DNA of 64,000 nt from Pseudomonas profundi (GCF_008638305.1 NZ_VTPZ01000011.1:83000-146999); one strand, 5' to 3'; positions 27,986 through 38,139 are shown, counted from the first letter of the stretch. The notes: generated by a model not told the origin, from the letters alone. Program-made: numbers and translations.

Positions 27986-29374
27986 TTAGTGACCGCTGGA
28001 GTGGTCTACTGCCTCCTCGGTTTCGAAAATCTCCGCGTCAGCTTCACCGTTGACAGTCAGGATACCGACCAGGCCTTTTTCTGCGCGGGACAGAGCATGG
28101 TCGACCAGAATGTACTTGCCTGGGTATTCAGTATCGAACTCAACCATGGTGGCGCCGCCCGGTGGAACCAGAGTGGTTTGCACGTCAGTCAGCGGTGGGC
28201 TGGTCAATGAGGCCTGATCGTATACACGGTCGAAGATCTCACCAATTACGTGGAAGCTGGACACCAGGTTGGGACCGCCAACACCGAAAAAGATCCGTAC
28301 AGTCTCGCCGACATCAGACTCCATGTTGTGGGTTGCAGACAGCGCATCCATGGAACCGTTGAACATCATGTGCTCGGGACGCTCGTCGAGCAGCTTGTCC
28401 AGAGAGAACTCCTGCAGGCCGGAAGAACCGTGACGCTGTGCGGTGTAAAGCTCGCCCTGCATCACATAGTACTCACGATCAACCGGGTCCAGACCACCTT
28501 CAGGCTCGACCAGAATCATGCCGTACATACCGTTGGTGATGTGCTGAGCAACCATCGGGGTAGCGCAGTGGTAGACGTACAGACCGGGAGCCATAGCCTT
28601 GAACGAGAAGCTCTTGGTATGGCCAGGCGCAGCCTGAGTAACCGCAGCACCACCGCCAGGACCAGTCACGGCATGCAGGTCGATCGAGTGGATGTGGGCG
28701 CTATCGATGGAGTTTTTCATGTTGATGTTGACGGTATCGCCTACCCGTACACGCATCATCGGACCAGGAACAGTGTTGTTGAAAGTCCAGAACTTGTAGC
28801 TGGCACCATCGCTCAGGCGACCTTCGACCTCAGTGGTCTCCAGTTCGAAAGTAACTTCTTTCGCTTCGCGATTGCCGACCGGCTCACCGACTTCGCTTGG
28901 GTTCTTTGACAGATCGGGGAAGTTGCTCGCGGTGGTTTCCTGCGGATCACCCACGATCAGCTTGCCAAACATCCCCGCAGCCTTGTGTCCAGGCAAGGTA
29001 CAGAGGTATTCAAAGGTACCGCTCTTGCTGGCACGGAAAACCACCGCAGTCGCCGAACCCTTGCCACCGATCTGGTCGGATTTCACGCTGAAATCGGGTA
29101 TCGCGAAATCATGGATAGCGCCATCGCCATTCACGACGTTTACCTGCACCACTGCACCCTCGGGTACGCGCATCTCCGGATTGATCTGGCCCTTGGTTGG
29201 GCCAGCTTCGCTGATATATACCAGCTTGCCATCGGCTATATCGGTTCGAAAGGTGAAGACGACATCCGGCACATACTTGACGTCCGCAGTATCGCCGGGG
29301 TGGTCAGCGAATGCAGGCGCGCCAAACCCGACGAGCCCGCAGAAGGTAAAAAGATAGAGAAGGAAGGTTCTCAT
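27986..29374 (-). CDS. nirK: Copper nitrite reductase NirK with extra N-terminal cupredoxin domain
   Basis: A 462-residue periplasmic enzyme that reduces nitrite to NO. After a signal peptide (residues 1-23) comes an extra cupredoxin domain (about 40-142) with type 1 Cu ligands H88, C125, H130 and M135. The catalytic two-domain core follows: type 1 Cu H229, C270, H278, M283; type 2 Cu H234, H269, H375; catalytic D232 and probably H349. Usual NirKs are about 340-390 residues; the N-terminal fusion resembles the Hyphomicrobium denitrificans type. The core sequence (GGPNLVSSFHVIGEIFD) is AniA-like (class II). A DNR box lies upstream. Confidence 0.93.
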   Translation of the reverse strand: MRTFLLYLFTFCGLVGFGAPAFADHPGDTADVKYVPDVVFTFRTDIADGKLVYISEAGPTKGQINPEMRVPEGAVVQVNVVNGDGAIHDFAIPDFSVKSDQIGGKGSATAVVFRASKSGTFEYLCTLPGHKAAGMFGKLIVGDPQETTASNFPDLSKNPSEVGEPVGNREAKEVTFELETTEVEGRLSDGASYKFWTFNNTVPGPMMRVRVGDTVNINMKNSIDSAHIHSIDLHAVTGPGGGAAVTQAAPGHTKSFSFKAMAPGLYVYHCATPMVAQHITNGMYGMILVEPEGGLDPVDREYYVMQGELYTAQRHGSSGLQEFSLDKLLDERPEHMMFNGSMDALSATHNMESDVGETVRIFFGVGGPNLVSSFHVIGEIFDRVYDQASLTSPPLTDVQTTLVPPGGATMVEFDTEYPGKYILVDHALSRAEKGLVGILTVNGEADAEIFETEEAVDHSSGH

Positions 29375-29519
29375 AGTTTCGATCCCAGATCAGGTGAGAC
29401 CCTGCCACTGCAGAGTCGGAACGTGCCCGGTCGAGAGCGAATCATTCAGCCTGAATTCCAGACCCATCACCCTCTTCCGAACTTCAGGTTCAGGCTACAA
29501 GCAGGAAGTTAGCTCACCC

Positions 29520-29533
29520 TTGATGGATATCAA
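29520..29533 (-). promoter_or_regulatory. FNR/DNR box upstream of nirK
   Basis: TTGATGGATATCAA is a perfect dyad about 150 bp before the nirK ATG, implying a leader of about 110 nt. The rest of the 340-bp gap to the tRNAs holds an AGCCTGAA/TTCAGGCT dyad (29448/29489) and no gene. Confidence 0.82.
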
Positions 29534-29716
29534 ATCATTGTGCAAGTAGTTGGCTCGAGGCCGCGGTCGTTTGTCGCATGCGGCAAAACCTGCAGGGTAG
29601 AGCTGTCGCGGTGTTACGGACGACAATGAGACACCGACAGCACTGGGCAGAAAAAGTGGTAAACCGAAGAGGTGAAGAGCCAGCGGATAAGACGGAATAG
29701 GAGGCTGCTACTGGAA

Positions 29717-29803
29717 TGGTGCCCGGAGCCGGAATCGAACCGGCACGGAGTTGCCTCCGAGGGATTTTAAGTCCCTTGCGTCTACCAGTTTCGCCATCCG
29801 GGC
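29717..29803 (-). tRNA. tRNA-Leu (anticodon UAA)
   Basis: A cloverleaf of 87 nt with encoded CCA (TGG at 29717-29719 on the plus strand). It has an acceptor GCCCGGA/TCCGGGC, the long variable arm expected for leucine, a T-loop GGTTCGATTCC and anticodon loop CTTAAAA, giving UAA. It is the third tRNA after pgsA, as in the glyW-cysT-leuZ order of E. coli. Confidence 0.95.
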
Positions 29804-29836
29804 TAGCAGGTACTAAGTCCAGCAGGTACTAAATAA

Positions 29837-29910
29837 TGGAGGCCGAGGTCGGAATCGAACCGGCGTTGACGGATTTGCAATCCGCTGCATGACCACTCTG
29901 CCACCCGGCC
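29837..29910 (-). tRNA. tRNA-Cys (anticodon GCA)
   Basis: A 74-nt cloverleaf with encoded CCA, acceptor GGCCGGG/CTCGGCC (one mismatch), discriminator U as expected for cysteine, and anticodon loop TTGCAAA, giving GCA. It lies between the Gly and Leu tRNAs. Confidence 0.95.
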
Positions 29911-29953
29911 TCTGAGGGTGTGCTGCATTGGCGAAACCAACACAACATAAAAC

Positions 29954-30030
<77 letters not shown>

Positions 30031-30091
30031 TTGGAACGGCGCTCATTCTATCTTTCTGCGCCGGCCTGTCAAGTCATTGATTCAGAAAATA

Positions 30092-30661
30092 TTATCTGTC
30101 GTTCTTTTGATCACTATCCATGCTCATATACGGCCATGCAGCACGCAGATACACGTACATCGACCACAGCGTCAGCACTGCAGAGATCATCAGCAACACA
30201 TAGCCGAGGATCACCCAGTTGGTGATGACCGGCGGATTGGCCAGCAGCACCACCAGTGCAACCATCTGGGCGGCCGTCTTGTATTTCCCCAGTTGAGAGA
30301 CAGCAACTTGCGCCCGTGCGCCCAGTTCGGCCATCCACTCACGAAGCGCTGAAATGACAATTTCGCGCCCGATAATCACCATGGCCGGGGCAGTCACCCA
30401 GAAGTTGGCGTGGCTTTGCACCAGCAGTACCAGCGCCACCGCTACCATCAGCTTGTCTGCGACGGGATCCAGAAAAGCGCCGAATGGCGTGCTCTGCTCG
30501 AGTTTGCGTGCCAGATAGCCGTCCAGCCAATCGGTGATGCTGGCCAGAGTGAACACCACGGAAGCCGCCAGATAGCTCCAGGGGTAAGGTAGGTAATACA
30601 ACAGGATGAAAATCGGGATCAGCCCGACCCGCATCAGGGTTAAAACGTTGGGAATGTTCAT
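30092..30661 (-). CDS. pgsA: PgsA, CDP-diacylglycerol-glycerol-3-phosphate 3-phosphatidyltransferase
   Basis: A 189-residue inner-membrane enzyme making phosphatidylglycerol phosphate. The CDP-alcohol phosphotransferase motif is complete (DWLDGYLAR then GAFLDPVADK, residues about 44-72) on a four- to five-helix scaffold. The gacA-uvrC-pgsA-tRNA order is conserved in gammaproteobacteria. Confidence 0.96.
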   Translation of the reverse strand: MNIPNVLTLMRVGLIPIFILLYYLPYPWSYLAASVVFTLASITDWLDGYLARKLEQSTPFGAFLDPVADKLMVAVALVLLVQSHANFWVTAPAMVIIGREIVISALREWMAELGARAQVAVSQLGKYKTAAQMVALVVLLANPPVITNWVILGYVLLMISAVLTLWSMYVYLRAAWPYMSMDSDQKNDR

Positions 30662-30692
30662 GAAGTCTCGGTAACTGGGTTATGCAAGCATT

Positions 30693-32528
30693 CTAATCAC
30701 TATGTAGCGCGGCATAAATCTGTTCCGCCAACTTTTTACTGATACCGGGCGCCTTGCCGATTTCGATAGCGCTGGCGCGCTTCAGTTCCTGCAGACCACC
30801 GAAGTGTCTGAGCAGGTCACGGCGGCGCTTGGGCCCGACACCCTCGATGCCCTCCAGCGTAGAGGTGTTGCGTGCCTTGCTGCGCCGTTGACGGTGCCCG
30901 GTAATCGCGAACCGGTGTGCCTCGTCGCGGATCTGCTGGATCAGGTGCAGCGCCGGCGAATGGCCAGGCAACACCAGCTCATTATGCGGATCGTTGAGAT
31001 ACAAGGTTTCCATGCCCGCCTTGCGGGTCACACCCTTGGCCACGCCGAGCAAAGTCAGATCATGCACCATCAGCTCGCCGAGGACCTCAAGGGCCATGCT
31101 CATCTGCCCTTTCCCGCCGTCGACCAGCAGGATGTCCGGCATTTTTCCTTCGCCGTCCTTCAGCCTGTTGAACCGTCGGCTGAGTGCCTGGCGCATGGCG
31201 GCGTAGTCGTCGCCGGCAGTGACGCCTTCGATATTGAAGCGCCGGTAATCGCTCTTGATCGGGCCTTCTGGCCCGAACACCACGCAGGACGCGACAGTCG
31301 CCTCCCCGCTGGAGTGGCTGATGTCGTAACACTCCAGGCGCGTCGGCATTTCATCAAGCTTGAGCGCCTCCTGCAGTGCCTCGAAGCGTGCCTGCATGTT
31401 CTGCTTGTTCGATAGCATGCCGGCCAGCGCTGCGTCGGCATTGGTGACGGCCATGTTCTGCCAGCGACTGCGCGTCCCCCGCACACGGTGACTGATCGCA
31501 ACGCCGAAACCCCGCGCAACAGTCAACGCCTCAGCAATGACCGGCAAATCGTCATGGGTCGCATTGACGATGATCTCGCGGGGCAGCTCCCGCTCCGCAT
31601 CGCCCAGGTAGTACTGCGGCAGGAAGGCGGCAAGCACTTCTCCTGGCGTTTGCTCGATAGGCACACGCGGGAAATGATTCTTGCTGCCCAGCACCCTGCC
31701 CTGGCGCACCATGATGACGTGTACACAGGCGCCGCCGGGTGAGACCGAGGCGGCAACCACGTCGACATTGCCATGTTCGGTATCAACGTTCTGCTGATCC
31801 TGGACCCGGCGCAACAAGGCAATCTGGTCACGCAGTTCAGCGGCGCGTTCGAAATCCAGGTTCTCCGCAGCGGCGTCCATCGAGCGGTGCAGCTCATCGG
31901 CGAGTGCATTGCTCCGCCCCTCCAGGAACATCACTGAATGGCGGACATCCTGATCATATTCGAGTTTGTCGACCAGCCCCACGCACGGGCCCTTGCAGCG
32001 TTTGATCTGATACTGCAGACAGGGCCGGGTGCGGTTGCGGTAATAGCTGTCGTCACACTGGCGGACCTTGAAGGCCTTCTGCAGCAGGCCGAGGCTTTCG
32101 CGAATCGCACCGGCGCTGGGATAGGGACCGAAATAGCGGCCCCTGGCTTTTTTGGTGCCCCGGTGCAGGCCGAGCCGGGGGAAGTCATCCTCGCTGGACA
32201 GAAATACGTAGGGATAGGATTTATCGTCCCGCAACAGGATGTTGTACGGCGGCCGCGAAGCCTTGATCAGACTCTGCTCGAGCAGTAGCGCCTCGGTCTC
32301 GTTCGCCGTGATGGTGGTGTCGACCTGACGGATCCGCGCAACCAGTGCCTCGGTCTTGGGACTCAGGCCGGTCTTGCGAAAGTAGCTCGACAGACGCTTC
32401 TTGAGATTCTTTGCCTTGCCGACATAGAGCAGCGTGCCCTGCTCGTCGAGCATGCGGTAAACGCCGGGTTTGTTGCTTGCGGTAGCCAGAAAGGCCTGCG
32501 CATCGAAGTCCGTGTGAATCATGCTCAA
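30693..32528 (-). CDS. uvrC: UvrC, excinuclease ABC subunit C
   Basis: A 611-residue nuclease for nucleotide excision repair. It has an N-terminal GIY-YIG domain ([26 protein letters not shown]), a four-cysteine region ([25 protein letters not shown]), a UVR motif, a C-terminal RNase H-like endonuclease domain ([23 protein letters not shown]) and two helix-hairpin-helix motifs. It overlaps the gacA stop by 4 bp. Confidence 0.97.
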   Translation of the reverse strand: MSMIHTDFDAQAFLATASNKPGVYRMLDEQGTLLYVGKAKNLKKRLSSYFRKTGLSPKTEALVARIRQVDTTITANETEALLLEQSLIKASRPPYNILLRDDKSYPYVFLSSEDDFPRLGLHRGTKKARGRYFGPYPSAGAIRESLGLLQKAFKVRQCDDSYYRNRTRPCLQYQIKRCKGPCVGLVDKLEYDQDVRHSVMFLEGRSNALADELHRSMDAAAENLDFERAAELRDQIALLRRVQDQQNVDTEHGNVDVVAASVSPGGACVHVIMVRQGRVLGSKNHFPRVPIEQTPGEVLAAFLPQYYLGDAERELPREIIVNATHDDLPVIAEALTVARGFGVAISHRVRGTRSRWQNMAVTNADAALAGMLSNKQNMQARFEALQEALKLDEMPTRLECYDISHSSGEATVASCVVFGPEGPIKSDYRRFNIEGVTAGDDYAAMRQALSRRFNRLKDGEGKMPDILLVDGGKGQMSMALEVLGELMVHDLTLLGVAKGVTRKAGMETLYLNDPHNELVLPGHSPALHLIQQIRDEAHRFAITGHRQRRSKARNTSTLEGIEGVGPKRRRDLLRHFGGLQELKRASAIEIGKAPGISKKLAEQIYAALHSD

Positions 32529-33169
32529 TAGCGTACGGTTTCGATCATGCCGTGGCGTACAGCAAGCAGCGCCAGCTCGACGTCGCTGTGAATGCCCAGC
32601 TTCTCGAAAATGCGGTAACGGTAGGTATTGACGGTCTTGGGGCTCAGACAGAGTTTGTCGGAGATGCTCTGCACCTTCTCGCAGTTAACGATCATCAGCG
32701 CGATCTGCATTTCCCTTTCCGACAGGCTGTCGAACGGACAGTCGCTGGATGGATCGTAGAGCTTGCTGATCAGCAGTTGGGCGATATCAGGACTCATATA
32801 ACGCTGGCCCGCGTGCACCTTGCGGATCGCCGTGACCATCTCATCCAGCGCCGCGCCCTTGGTCACATAACCGGTAGCACCGGCCTGCATCAATCGCGTC
32901 GGAAAGGGCTCTTCATCGCACACGGTAACCGCGACGATCTTGAGGTCCTTGTTCTGCACGATGAGTTTGCGGGTAGCTTCCAGGCCGCCGATGCCAGGCA
33001 TGCGTACGTCCATCAGTACGACGTCCGGCTTCAGCGCACGGGCCTGCTCGATGGCGGATTCGCCACTATCGGCCTCGCCCACGACGGTGAGGCCCGGCAC
33101 ATCGCTAAGCATGCGACTGATGCCCATGCGTACCAGATCATGGTCATCAACCACGAGTACCTTGATCAA
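32525..33169 (-). CDS. gacA: GacA/UvrY response regulator
   Basis: A 214-residue regulator with a receiver domain ([12 protein letters not shown], phospho-Asp54 in [11 protein letters not shown]) and a LuxR-type HTH ([20 protein letters not shown]). Together with the sensor GacS it activates the Rsm small RNAs. Genetic coupling to uvrC is typical. The 190 bp upstream, towards prpE, holds no other gene. Confidence 0.95.
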   Translation of the reverse strand: MIKVLVVDDHDLVRMGISRMLSDVPGLTVVGEADSGESAIEQARALKPDVVLMDVRMPGIGGLEATRKLIVQNKDLKIVAVTVCDEEPFPTRLMQAGATGYVTKGAALDEMVTAIRKVHAGQRYMSPDIAQLLISKLYDPSSDCPFDSLSEREMQIALMIVNCEKVQSISDKLCLSPKTVNTYRYRIFEKLGIHSDVELALLAVRHGMIETVRY

Positions 33170-33357
33170 ATCCCACCCTCTTGCCAGGAAATCCGGTCGA
33201 CGTATTCTTCCCCCGGGTCTCCGGTAGACCGAGGGGCAGAGCGAGCAGCGCCCGCTCCGTTATTCACTGGCAGCCACAATAACAAACTGGACCGGTAAGG
33301 GAAATGAAGCGTCGATAGCCGGATTCGTTCTCCTGCCAGGGGTCAGGATTGGCGGAT

Positions 33358-35265
33358 CTAGCCCGTCGCAGCGAGTTTGCCGCCGGTCAGTTTGGTAGCC
33401 AGTTCGTCCAGACAGCCCGGATCATCAATGGTCGATGGGATGCTGTACGCCTCGCCATTGGCCATTTGCCGCATAAGCCGGCGCAGAATCTTGCCGGAGC
33501 GGGTCTTGGGCAGGCGGGGCACGATCAGCGCGCCCTGAAAACATGCCAGCGCGCCAATATCCAGGCGGATCAAGGTACGCAACTCGGCGCTGAGCTCGTG
33601 CTCGGATATGTCTACGCCGTTCTTGAGTACCACCAACCCCAGCGGCAGCTCGCCCTTGATCTCGTCAGCCACACCGATAACCGCGCACTCTGCTACCGCT
33701 GAATGGGAACCGACCACTTCTTCCATTTCGCCGCTGGACAGCCTGTGGCCTGCGACGTTAATGATGTCGTCCGTACGGCCCATGACGAAGACGTAGCCGT
33801 CGCGGTCGATATACCCGGCGTCACCGGATTGGTAGTAGCCGGGGAATTTCTCGAGGTAACCGGCGCGGTAGCGCTCGGGATTGCCCCATATGCCTGTGAG
33901 ACAACCCGGCGGCAATGGCAGCCTGAGGCAGATATTGCCCTGCACGCCAGCTTCAAGCGCCTGGCCGTCGTCATCCAGAATCTCCAGCTGATAGCCCGGC
34001 ATCGGCCAGGTGGCCGAACCGGGTTTGGCCTGCTGAATTTCATAACCCGCTGGATTCGCCGCGATGGCCCAACCGGTTTCGGTTTGCCACCAGTGGTCGA
34101 TTACCGGAATGCCGAAGTGCGCATGCAGCCAGTCCCAGGTCGGCGGATCAAGCCTTTCCCCGGCCAGGAACAAGCGCTCCAGACGGCTCAGATCGTAATG
34201 TCGCGCCAGCTCCGCATCGGGATCTTCCTTGCGGATCGCCCGGAATGCTGTCGGCGCAGCGAAGAGTGTTTTGACGCCGTATTCCGCGCAGATCCGCCAG
34301 AAGGGACCCGCGTCCGGAGTACGTACCGGTTTGCCTTCGTACAGCACCGTGGTGCAGCCTGCCAGCAGGGGACCGTAAACGATGTAGGAATGCCCAACAA
34401 CCCAGCCCACATCCGACGCAGCCCAGAACACGTCGCCTGCCTGCGCGCCGTAAACCGCCTGCATACTGTAGCGCAGCGCCACGGCATGCCCGCCGTGATC
34501 ACGCACCACACCCTTGGGCTTACCGGTCGTGCCGGAGGTATACAGCACGTACAGCGGATCGGTTGCATCCACTGGCACGGCTTCGGCCGGGTGCGCACAA
34601 TCCATGGCCTGCTTCCAGTCGATATCACGGCCGGGGTGCAGCGCTGAGGGGCATTGAGGACGCTGAAACACGACGCAATGGCGAACCGGGTGTGCGGCCT
34701 CACTGATTGCGGCGTCTACCAGTGGCTTGTAATTGATCAGCCTGTCGGTCTCGATGCCGCAGGATGTGGTCAACAGAATATCTGCCTTGGCGTCATCGAT
34801 CCGGACCGCAAGCTCATGCGGAGCAAAACCGCCGAATACTACACAGTGGACCGCACCCAGGCGCGCGCAGCCCAGCATGGCGATGACGGCTTCAGGGATC
34901 ATTGGCATATAGATCACCACGCGATCGCCTTTGCCTACACCCAAATCTCTGAGCATGCCGGCGCAACGTGCCACCTTGGCGGTCAGGCCGTCATAGGTGA
35001 TCTGTTGTTTGCAGCCGGTTACCGGTGAATCGTAGATAATCGCCGTCTGGCTGCCCCGCCCTGCCTGAACGTGTGCGTCCAGCGCCAACCAGGACGTGTT
35101 GAGCTTGCCGTCGGCGAACCATTGGTGATGACCTTCTTCATTCTGGCTGATGACTTTCGTTGGCGGCGTATGCCACGCCAGTCGGGTGGCCTGTTCCGCC
35201 CAGAAGGTTTCCGGCTGATCGATTGATTGGCGATAGTCGTGCTGATAGCTGTGAGTTTGAGTCAT
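33358..35265 (-). CDS. prpE: PrpE, propionyl-CoA synthetase
   Basis: A 635-residue AMP-forming acyl-CoA synthetase: N-terminal ACS extension, P-loop YTSGTTGKPKGVV, adenylation motif WWQTETG, YQSGDAG hinge region and a C-terminal PKTRSGKILRR motif with the acetylatable lysine. The wording of the active site (FGGFAPHELAVRIDDAKAD, YGPLLAGCTTVLYEGKP) is typical of PrpE and not of Acs. It is divergent from the DUF294 gene, with repeated sites between them. Confidence 0.88.
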   Translation of the reverse strand: MTQTHSYQHDYRQSIDQPETFWAEQATRLAWHTPPTKVISQNEEGHHQWFADGKLNTSWLALDAHVQAGRGSQTAIIYDSPVTGCKQQITYDGLTAKVARCAGMLRDLGVGKGDRVVIYMPMIPEAVIAMLGCARLGAVHCVVFGGFAPHELAVRIDDAKADILLTTSCGIETDRLINYKPLVDAAISEAAHPVRHCVVFQRPQCPSALHPGRDIDWKQAMDCAHPAEAVPVDATDPLYVLYTSGTTGKPKGVVRDHGGHAVALRYSMQAVYGAQAGDVFWAASDVGWVVGHSYIVYGPLLAGCTTVLYEGKPVRTPDAGPFWRICAEYGVKTLFAAPTAFRAIRKEDPDAELARHYDLSRLERLFLAGERLDPPTWDWLHAHFGIPVIDHWWQTETGWAIAANPAGYEIQQAKPGSATWPMPGYQLEILDDDGQALEAGVQGNICLRLPLPPGCLTGIWGNPERYRAGYLEKFPGYYQSGDAGYIDRDGYVFVMGRTDDIINVAGHRLSSGEMEEVVGSHSAVAECAVIGVADEIKGELPLGLVVLKNGVDISEHELSAELRTLIRLDIGALACFQGALIVPRLPKTRSGKILRRLMRQMANGEAYSIPSTIDDPGCLDELATKLTGGKLAATG

Positions 35266-35320
35266 GGAGGCGTCCTCTTTCTTATGGCCCCAAGACTAGA
35301 CCTCAGGCTTCGAAAGGGAA

Positions 35321-35367
35321 CTAGACTTACGTCGGTGCCTACTTAGGTAGACCTAGACTTAGGTCGG
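35321..35367. promoter_or_regulatory. Direct-repeat sites between prpE and the DUF294 gene
   Basis: CTAGACTTACGTCGG (35321-35335) and CTAGACTTAGGTCGG (35353-35367) match at 14 of 15 positions and are spaced 32 bp, three helical turns. A partial CTAGAC lies at 35296. They are placed 55-100 bp from both divergent starts, as expected for activator sites; the regulator is not known. Confidence 0.6.
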
Positions 35368-35419
35368 ATGGGAGCCCGTTGGCCCCCGCGGCAGACTCGC
35401 AATACAACAATGACAGGCC

Positions 35420-37360
35420 ATGTCGATGACTAAAGAAGAAGCCTTTTCGCAGGCGGGTAAAACGGCGGTCATGCAGAACGTCCATGGCACCATGACCTTC
35501 CTGCAAAGCTACCCGCCGTTTAACGCCATGGAAGCCGGTCATCTCGCCTGGATGGTTGAGCATTGCCAGCTGCGCTTTTATGCCAGGGGCGAGTCGATTA
35601 TCCGGCCGCAGGAAGGGGCGGTGCAGGACTTCTATGTTGTCAAACAGGGCCTGATCCGCGGCGAACGCCTGGTACCCGGCCAGGAAACACCTGATACCAC
35701 CTTCGAGATTGGCGTGGGTGAATGCTTTCCGCTGGCAGCGCTGGTGGGCGAACGTGCCACGCGCACCGAGCATATCGCCAGCGAAGACTGCTTTTGTCTG
35801 ACCCTGCCCCGCGTTCACTTCATCAAGCTGTTTAAGCTATCAACCGTATTCCGCGACTTTGCTCTGCGTGGCGTGAGCAGCCTGCTTGATCAGGTCAACC
35901 AGCAAGCGCAGACACAAGCGGCGGAGCAGCTTGGCGAGCAATATTCGCTGGAGACCCGGCTGGATGCGCTGGCAACCCGTGCCCCAATCACCTGTCAGCC
36001 TGATACGCCGGTGCGCGAGGCGGTAAAGCGCATGCACGAGGCCAGTGTGGGTAGCATCATCATTACCGACCAAGGGTTGCGTCCGCAGGGGATATTCACG
36101 CTGCGCGACCTGCGCGCCATGGTCGCAGACGGCGGTATCGGGCTCGACGCTGCAATCAGCCAGGTCATGACCGGGTCCCCTTTTCATCTGTCGCCATCCC
36201 ACACCGCATTCGATGCCGCAATCGCCATGACCAGCCGGCATATCGCTCATGTATGCGTGGTCAGGGACGAGGTGCTGGTAGGCGTTCTTTCCGAGCGCGA
36301 TCTGTTTTCCCTGCAACGAGTCGATCTGGTGCACCTGGCGCGAACCATCCGTCAGGCCTCTGATGTCGAGGCACTGGAAGCCATGCGCGAGGATATTCGG
36401 CGCCTGGCTGAAAGCATGCTGGCGCACGGCGCGTCGTCCACCCAGATTACGCGGATCATCACCCTGTTGAACGATCACACGGTGTGTCGGGTAATCGAGC
36501 TTTGCATCGAACAGCATGGCGATCCCGCTGTACCCTTCACCTGGCTGGTGTTTGGCAGCGAGGGCCGTAGCGAGCAGACGCTGCATACCGATCAGGACAA
36601 CGGCATCCTGTTCGAAGCCGATTCCCTCGCCCAGGCCGAGCAGTTTCGTACAAAGTTGTTACCCCTGGCGGACCGTATCAACCATGCCCTGGCCAGATGC
36701 GGCTTTACGCTGTGCAAGGGCAAGATCATGGCCAACAACCCCGAGCTCTGCCTGTCGCGCACAGAATGGGCCGAGCGTTTCGATCGATTCATTCGCACCA
36801 CCACACCGGAAAACCTGTTGTCGTCATCGATCTTCTTCGACTTCCGGGTAGTCTGGGGGGATGCGTCCGGGGCCCACAGGATGTTCGAGGCGGTGCTGGA
36901 CAAGGTGGCAGGCAACACGCTGTTCCAGAACCGCATGGCACAGAACGCGCTGATGTTCCGGCCCCCGATTGGCCGGTTTCGCGACTTCGTACTGGCGCGC
37001 AGCGGTGCAGAGAAAGACACGCTCGATCTGAAAACCCAGGGTTTAACGCCCTTTGTCGACGGCGCCCGGGTGCTGGCGCTTGCCAATGGCATCAGCGAAT
37101 GCAATACCCTCGAGCGATTCCGGCAGCTGTGTGATGCCGGCGTTATCGAACCGCTGGATGCCGGAGCCTACGAAGAGGCTTATCACTTCATTCAACTGAT
37201 ACGCATGCAGCAACATCAGAAACAGGCCCGGGCAGGTGAACGGTTCAGTAACCGGATTGACCCCGACACGCTGAATCATCTGGATCGGCGCATCCTGCGC
37301 GAATCCTTTCGCCAGGCCAAACGGTTGCAATCCAGTCTGGCGCTGAGGTATCAGCTATGA
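35420..37360 (+). CDS. cNMP-binding/CBS/DUF294 nucleotidyltransferase-like protein
   Basis: A 646-residue cytoplasmic protein with four parts in order: a cyclic-nucleotide-binding fold (about 30-150), a CBS pair (about 180-305), a DUF294 nucleotidyltransferase domain with FGSEGRSEQTLHTDQDNGI (about 375-395) and a DUF294 C-terminal helical domain. GlnD/GlnE-like chemistry on an unknown partner is possible. In pseudomonads it commonly sits with a DnaQ-like exonuclease near acetate or propionate genes; here it overlaps that exonuclease by 4 bp and is divergent from prpE, suggesting a role in short-chain acyl metabolism. Confidence 0.87.
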   Translation: MSMTKEEAFSQAGKTAVMQNVHGTMTFLQSYPPFNAMEAGHLAWMVEHCQLRFYARGESIIRPQEGAVQDFYVVKQGLIRGERLVPGQETPDTTFEIGVGECFPLAALVGERATRTEHIASEDCFCLTLPRVHFIKLFKLSTVFRDFALRGVSSLLDQVNQQAQTQAAEQLGEQYSLETRLDALATRAPITCQPDTPVREAVKRMHEASVGSIIITDQGLRPQGIFTLRDLRAMVADGGIGLDAAISQVMTGSPFHLSPSHTAFDAAIAMTSRHIAHVCVVRDEVLVGVLSERDLFSLQRVDLVHLARTIRQASDVEALEAMREDIRRLAESMLAHGASSTQITRIITLLNDHTVCRVIELCIEQHGDPAVPFTWLVFGSEGRSEQTLHTDQDNGILFEADSLAQAEQFRTKLLPLADRINHALARCGFTLCKGKIMANNPELCLSRTEWAERFDRFIRTTTPENLLSSSIFFDFRVVWGDASGAHRMFEAVLDKVAGNTLFQNRMAQNALMFRPPIGRFRDFVLARSGAEKDTLDLKTQGLTPFVDGARVLALANGISECNTLERFRQLCDAGVIEPLDAGAYEEAYHFIQLIRMQQHQKQARAGERFSNRIDPDTLNHLDRRILRESFRQAKRLQSSLALRYQL

Positions 37361-38073
37361 ACGCACTGGCCTGGCTACCCAGACTGCGCGCGCCCAAACT
37401 GACAGAAGAGCAGCTGGAGCGCCGTGCCGCCCTGCCCCCCGCGCAGCCCTTCGATGACACGCCCTTGCATGACACCCGGTTGGTGGTACTTGATCTGGAG
37501 ACCAGCGGACTGAACGTACACCGCGATCTGATTCTGTCCATCGGTGCAGTCGCTATTGAACAAGGCGCCATCCATTTTGGGGAACAGTTCGAGCGGACAG
37601 TGTTTCGCCCCAACCATCAGGTGACCGAGACGGTGCTGATTCACGGCATCTCGCCCAGCGCAATCGAACAAGGCGGAGCAGCGGGCACTACGTTACTGGA
37701 TTTCATGGAGTTTGCCGGCCAGTGTGTTTTCCTCGCCTACCATGCCCCCTTCGATCATCGAATGCTGACCCGCGGCCTGCGTCTGGACCTGGGCCATAAG
37801 CTGCGGCACAAGTTTGTCGATATAGCCGAGCTGGCACCCATGCTCTGCCCCGAAGCCGAACTCAGCCGCGCCTCGCTGGACGACTGGGCCGCTTACTTCG
37901 GGCTGAATAACAGCCAGCGACACAATGCGGCCGCGGATGCGATGATCACGGCTGAAATAGCGCTCATCCTGCTCAGCAAAGCCCGCGCTCAGGGCATCGT
38001 GACACTCGCTCAGTTGCATACGCGGCTCGGTCATTGGCGACATCTGCGTCAGGCGCGCAGGGGCGGCCTGTAA
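37357..38073 (+). CDS. DnaQ-like 3'-5' exonuclease (DEDDh)
   Basis: A 238-residue protein with the DEDDh exonuclease motifs: VLDLETSGLN (Exo I), HAPFDHRML (Exo II) and HNAAADAMITAEI (Exo III). This is the fold of the DNA polymerase III epsilon subunit but without its polymerase-binding tail. It is coupled to the DUF294 gene, a pairing seen in other pseudomonads, so it may act on a nucleotide or small RNA linked to that protein. Confidence 0.87.
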   Translation: MNALAWLPRLRAPKLTEEQLERRAALPPAQPFDDTPLHDTRLVVLDLETSGLNVHRDLILSIGAVAIEQGAIHFGEQFERTVFRPNHQVTETVLIHGISPSAIEQGGAAGTTLLDFMEFAGQCVFLAYHAPFDHRMLTRGLRLDLGHKLRHKFVDIAELAPMLCPEAELSRASLDDWAAYFGLNNSQRHNAAADAMITAEIALILLSKARAQGIVTLAQLHTRLGHWRHLRQARRGGL

Positions 38074-38139
38074 GCCCGGGACGCCCGGCAACGACGCCCC
38101 GACGAAGGCCAACCCCCTTAACGACGCTTAACCATGGAG

